NCBI GenBank assembly: GCA_902800185.1
Contig: CADCDK010000017.1
Coordinates: 1-64,000, forward strand
Direction of reading: 5' to 3'
Source of the DNA: an uncultured Prevotellaceae bacterium
GTDB taxonomy: Bacteria; Bacteroidota; Bacteroidia; Bacteroidales; Bacteroidaceae
Length of the DNA: 64,000 nucleotides
Position 1 is the stretch's first letter, and the number at the start of each line of letters is the position of its first letter. The notes under the pieces are model-generated. The model did not search any database, was not told the origin of the DNA, and saw only the letters and a list, made by a program, of their open reading frames with translations. A program made the translations under genes and the position numbers. Shown here piece after piece: positions 60,957 through 64,000 of the stretch.

Positions 60957-61838
60957 ATGAAGAAGATAAATTATATGCTATTGATTGCCACCGTGCTGGC
61001 GCTGCTGTCTTCCTGTTCCAAGGATAAGCTGAGCGGAGATACCATTTTCTCCGAGGCATCTCCGCAGCGCGATGCGTTCGATGAATGGCTGCTGAAAAAC
61101 TACACCTATCCGTATAATGTCGATTTCAAATATCGGATGGAAGATATAGAAAGCGACATGAAGTATACACTCGTGCCTGCTGACTCTGCCAAGTCGGCCA
61201 AGCTTGCCATCATCGTGAAGTATCTTTGGTTTGATGCTTACAGCGAGGTGATAAATGCTGAGTTCGTGAAACTGAATGTGCCCCGCACCATCCATCTCAT
61301 AGGCTCGCCGGCCTACAACTCCGAGGGAACAATGGTGCTCGGTACGGCCGAGGGAGGACTGAAGGTAACCTTGTATATGGTGAACTGGCTGACGGATGAC
61401 ATGCTGCGCGACTATGCAACCATGAACGAATACTATTTCCATACGCTGCATCATGAGTTCACACACATTCTGAACCAGAAGAAACCTTACGACACATCCT
61501 TCGACCTGATTACCGAGTCGGGATATGTGAGCGGCGACTGGTATATGAAGACTGACAACGAGGCCCATACAGCCGGATTCGTTACGCCCTATGCCATGAG
61601 CGAACCGGTGGAAGACTATGCCGAAGTCATGTCTGTCTACGTTACTTCTGCTCCCCAAGAATGGAATGCAATCATTGCCGATGCCGGAGTAGAGGGCGCA
61701 CGACTCATCAACAACAAACTGGAGATGGTGCGCTCCTATATGAATGAACAGTGGAATCTGGATATGGATGACCTGCGCGATGCTGTGATACGTCGTGCCG
61801 GCGAGTTAGACAAATTAGATTTGGAAACATTAAACTAA
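60957..61838 (+). CDS. Substrate-import-associated zinc metallohydrolase lipoprotein
   Basis: A 293-residue lipoprotein (LLSSC, Cys20) with a zinc-metallopeptidase motif HEFTH at 166-170 in FHTLHHEFTHILNQ and an acidic follow-up region (EPVEDYAEVMSVYVT) that could give the third ligand. This family is known to sit directly after SusC/SusD pairs, as here, and is presumed to cleave the captured substrate at the cell surface. Substrate is not known. It is probably co-transcribed with susD, 43 bases upstream, and the next gene, 6 bases downstream. Confidence 0.85.
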   Translation: MKKINYMLLIATVLALLSSCSKDKLSGDTIFSEASPQRDAFDEWLLKNYTYPYNVDFKYRMEDIESDMKYTLVPADSAKSAKLAIIVKYLWFDAYSEVINAEFVKLNVPRTIHLIGSPAYNSEGTMVLGTAEGGLKVTLYMVNWLTDDMLRDYATMNEYYFHTLHHEFTHILNQKKPYDTSFDLITESGYVSGDWYMKTDNEAHTAGFVTPYAMSEPVEDYAEVMSVYVTSAPQEWNAIIADAGVEGARLINNKLEMVRSYMNEQWNLDMDDLRDAVIRRAGELDKLDLETLN

Positions 61839-61844
61839 GAGGAA

Positions 61845-63422
61845 ATGGACATCAAGAAGATTTTTTTCGGTTGTTGCGCTGTTGTGCTCGCATGCACGCT
61901 CCAGTCGTGCCTACATGACAACGACGATAAATTTGACGAACCGGCAGCAGAACGCTTGGCAAAAGCTGCCGAGCAGGAAAAGGCGTTGCTGCAGTCGGCT
62001 TCCAACGGATGGGTGCTGCATTATTACTATGGCGAATCTTATTCGGGTTCAGGAAGTACGTTCATCATCCGTTTCCGTCCCGACGGCAAAGCAGAGGTAG
62101 CAGGCGAAGCCGCTAAATTCGTTGGCGGCGACAATTCGTCGGTGAGTGTCTCCAGCTACGACGTCATCAAAGACCAGAGCGTGGTGCTGACCTTCAATAC
62201 CTATAATGAAATTCTGCATTACTTTGCCCAGCCCTATCAAGACGTGGTGGAGGGTGTGCAGGGCGACTACGAGTTCGTCATCATGGAGTCCACTCCAGAC
62301 ACTATCCGCCTGAAAGGAAAAAAGTGGGGCAACCACATGGTGATGACGCGTTTGGCAGAGAATACCGACTGGAAAGACTATCTCGACCAGGCGAGCCAGG
62401 TGGAGGCGGGATTTGTGAAGAACTACCAATTCGCCAATTCACACACAGAGTCGGCCATTGCCCGGCTGGATCAGAAAAATCGACACATTACCATTCAGGG
62501 TGATGCTGAAGACTACGACCTGCCCTACAGCGTTTCCGACAAGGGAATAGTATTGCCCTATCCTGTCACCATCAATGGCAACGACGTGCAGTTCTTCAAC
62601 TACGACCTGACAACCACCTCGTTTGTACCTGTCAATGTGAATGCGGCTGCCTTTTCGCTGCAGGGCATACTGGGAGGCGACTATCTGCCGCAGGTCATCG
62701 GCAGCTCCGTAGGATTCTCTGACGAGCCGGAAACACGTTCGTTCACTATCAACAACCTCGACAAGCTAACGCTCACCACCAGTGATGATTGGTTAAGTGT
62801 TTCGGCAGAAGAAAATACGCTCACTATCAGTATTACCGAAGAAAACACTGAAGGCCACATACGTTCGGGCAAAATTTATGCCGAGGCTAATGGCATCGTC
62901 GACTCGGTGAGTGTTTTGCAGTGCGACTTCAACAAAGACATTGCTGGCGACTACACACTCAACTATACCAGCTATTTCGACAATAAGCCGGCAGCAATGG
63001 ACATCAGCATTAAGAAACAGAGTGCTACAGGCGAGGTTCCTGTCACCATGATGCTCGATGGCCTTGCGCTTAACTCCTCTATGACTTGGGATGCTTCATC
63101 GCTCTCGCTGAGTTGGCAGAGCGGTCAGTGCCTGGCATCGGCCAACTTCGGATCTTACGGAACGCTTTACTTCTTCAATGTGTTCTTTGACAGCATGGTG
63201 AATGAGTGGAGCGGCTATAGCGATGCCTATTATGCTACGCTAACGTTCGCTTACGATGAAGAGACAAAGCATACCGTGGCACGGCTTGGCGGAACTTTAT
63301 ACGAAAACGAAGTAGGAACCCTTGGCTTCCGTCTCCACCAAAGCGATGTAATGAGTAGCGAAAACTCCATAGGCTTCTATGAAATTATGCAGAAGATTTC
63401 CATAACAAAGAAAAAGAACTGA
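61845..63422 (+). CDS. DUF4302-like surface lipoprotein with an internal BACON-like domain
   Basis: A 525-residue lipoprotein (CTLQSC then LHDNDDKFDEPAAERLAKAA). The N-terminal text (NGWVLHYYYGESYSG, TFIIRFRPDGKAEVAG) is that of DUF4302 proteins, which regularly accompany SusC/SusD and the zinc metallohydrolase. A BACON-like Ig domain follows at about residues 295-365 (LTTSDDWLSVSAEENTLTIS, RSGKIYAEANGIVDSVSVLQ). Such domains hold surface lipoproteins away from the membrane or bind ligand. The precise function is unknown. Confidence 0.8.
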   Translation: MDIKKIFFGCCAVVLACTLQSCLHDNDDKFDEPAAERLAKAAEQEKALLQSASNGWVLHYYYGESYSGSGSTFIIRFRPDGKAEVAGEAAKFVGGDNSSVSVSSYDVIKDQSVVLTFNTYNEILHYFAQPYQDVVEGVQGDYEFVIMESTPDTIRLKGKKWGNHMVMTRLAENTDWKDYLDQASQVEAGFVKNYQFANSHTESAIARLDQKNRHITIQGDAEDYDLPYSVSDKGIVLPYPVTINGNDVQFFNYDLTTTSFVPVNVNAAAFSLQGILGGDYLPQVIGSSVGFSDEPETRSFTINNLDKLTLTTSDDWLSVSAEENTLTISITEENTEGHIRSGKIYAEANGIVDSVSVLQCDFNKDIAGDYTLNYTSYFDNKPAAMDISIKKQSATGEVPVTMMLDGLALNSSMTWDASSLSLSWQSGQCLASANFGSYGTLYFFNVFFDSMVNEWSGYSDAYYATLTFAYDEETKHTVARLGGTLYENEVGTLGFRLHQSDVMSSENSIGFYEIMQKISITKKKN

Positions 63423-63423
63423 T

Positions 63424-64000
63424 ATGATGAGCATATTTATGAAGAATATATTCGGCAGAACAACCATGCTGCTTTCTGCCTGCGCATTGCTGCTAACGGC
63501 ATGCAGCGACGACGATGGAAGCAAGAGCTTTCCCAACGATGGAATTAAAGTAACCATGGCAGAAACAGCGTTCGATGCCGAAGGTGGTACGAAAACCATC
63601 ACACTCAACAAGAAGGTGACCTCGGTATCGGCTGCAGAAGAATGGATAAGCGCCAGCATCGAAGAAAATGTTGTCAGGGTGTCGGTAGATGAAAACCCAA
63701 GTATGGAGTCGCGCCACAGCTATGTGGTCATCAAGGCGGGCGAAGAAGATCAAACCGCCATCACCATCTCGCAGGAGGGCATGGTGGTCAGCATCGACTA
63801 CGACTTCACAGGTGCCGCATACGCTGCTGCTCCCTCTGGCGATACCATTGCCATTTTTGCGCGTCACAACCTACCTATCCGCGTGAAGGGTTCTGATGAG
63901 TGGATTCATGGCGAAACACTTGGAGACTCTATCTACATCTATATCGATGAAAGCCAGCGCAACTTCCGGTCGGGCTACGCCTACGTTGAGTGTGGTGCTA
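63424..64000 (+). CDS. BACON-like-domain lipoprotein, truncated by the window edge
   Basis: The frame is open to the end of the window (192 full codons). It has a lipoprotein signal (MLLSACALLLTAC then SDDDGSK) followed by BACON-like Ig repeats: TKTITLNKKVTSVSAAEEWI, VSVDENPSMESRHSYVVIKA, and a second unit with SDEWIHGETLGDSIYIYID. In-frame ATGs at 63424, 63427 and 63439 are all possible starts; the earliest is given. It belongs to the susC operon, starting two bases after the DUF4302-like gene, and is probably another surface binding or spacer protein. Confidence 0.75.
   Translation, partial: MMSIFMKNIFGRTTMLLSACALLLTACSDDDGSKSFPNDGIKVTMAETAFDAEGGTKTITLNKKVTSVSAAEEWISASIEENVVRVSVDENPSMESRHSYVVIKAGEEDQTAITISQEGMVVSIDYDFTGAAYAAAPSGDTIAIFARHNLPIRVKGSDEWIHGETLGDSIYIYIDESQRNFRSGYAYVECGA

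Overview
The window looks like a chromosome segment of a Bacteroidota bacterium, most likely Prevotellaceae. The evidence is the division and cell-wall (dcw) gene order, repeated TAnnTTTG-type -7 promoter elements, a SusC/SusD pair, Ser-type anaerobic sulfatase chemistry, candidate glycine-lipid genes and an IYDLSGRR-like C-terminal tail on a secreted protein. All family calls come from reading motifs by eye; no database was searched.

Layout. (1) 1-3.3 kb, minus strand: a truncated TPR-like lipoprotein, a secreted protein, and a glsB/glsA-like acyltransferase pair. (2) 3.5-20.1 kb, plus strand: mraZ-rsmH-ftsL-ftsI-murE-mraY-murD-ftsW-murG-murC-ftsQ-ftsA-ftsZ and a YqeY-like gene, with a three-repeat MraZ operator upstream and an intrinsic terminator at the end. 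(3) 20.1-24.8 kb: a sulfatase, a kinase that resembles plant galacturonokinase more than galactokinase, a UDP-glucuronate 4-epimerase-like enzyme and a sugar nucleotidyltransferase, together a plausible UDP-galacturonate supply module. (4) 24.9-45.8 kb: an exopolysaccharide/capsule locus, visibly more A+T-rich than the dcw block. It has a long structured leader, an unrecognised first gene, a frameshifted ATPase beside a STAS-like gene, flippase, polymerase, glycosyltransferases, pyruvyl- and acetyl-transferases, four ATP-grasp enzymes, a frameshifted MurB-like gene, a CotH-family protein, a PssD/PssE pair and two phosphoglycosyl transferases. The second of these fuses a degenerate WecA/MraY-type domain to an intact monotopic domain. 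(5) 45.8-52.8 kb: recO, tRNA-Glu, a structured leader and rpsT, gyrB, a DUF3109/beta-barrel fusion ORF, ung and gpmI. (6) 53.0-64.0 kb: a TonB-linked outer-membrane protein, then a SusC/SusD nutrient-uptake operon with a zinc metallohydrolase lipoprotein, a DUF4302-like lipoprotein and a truncated BACON-like lipoprotein.

The least expected signals are: short tandem arrays with 7- or 8-base units placed just before start codons at four unrelated loci, with a fifth inside the reading frame of an ATP-grasp gene; the double phosphoglycosyl-transferase fusion; an array of helically phased dyads upstream of susC; and two single-base frameshifts in homopolymers within the polysaccharide locus, which could be real decay or sequencing error.
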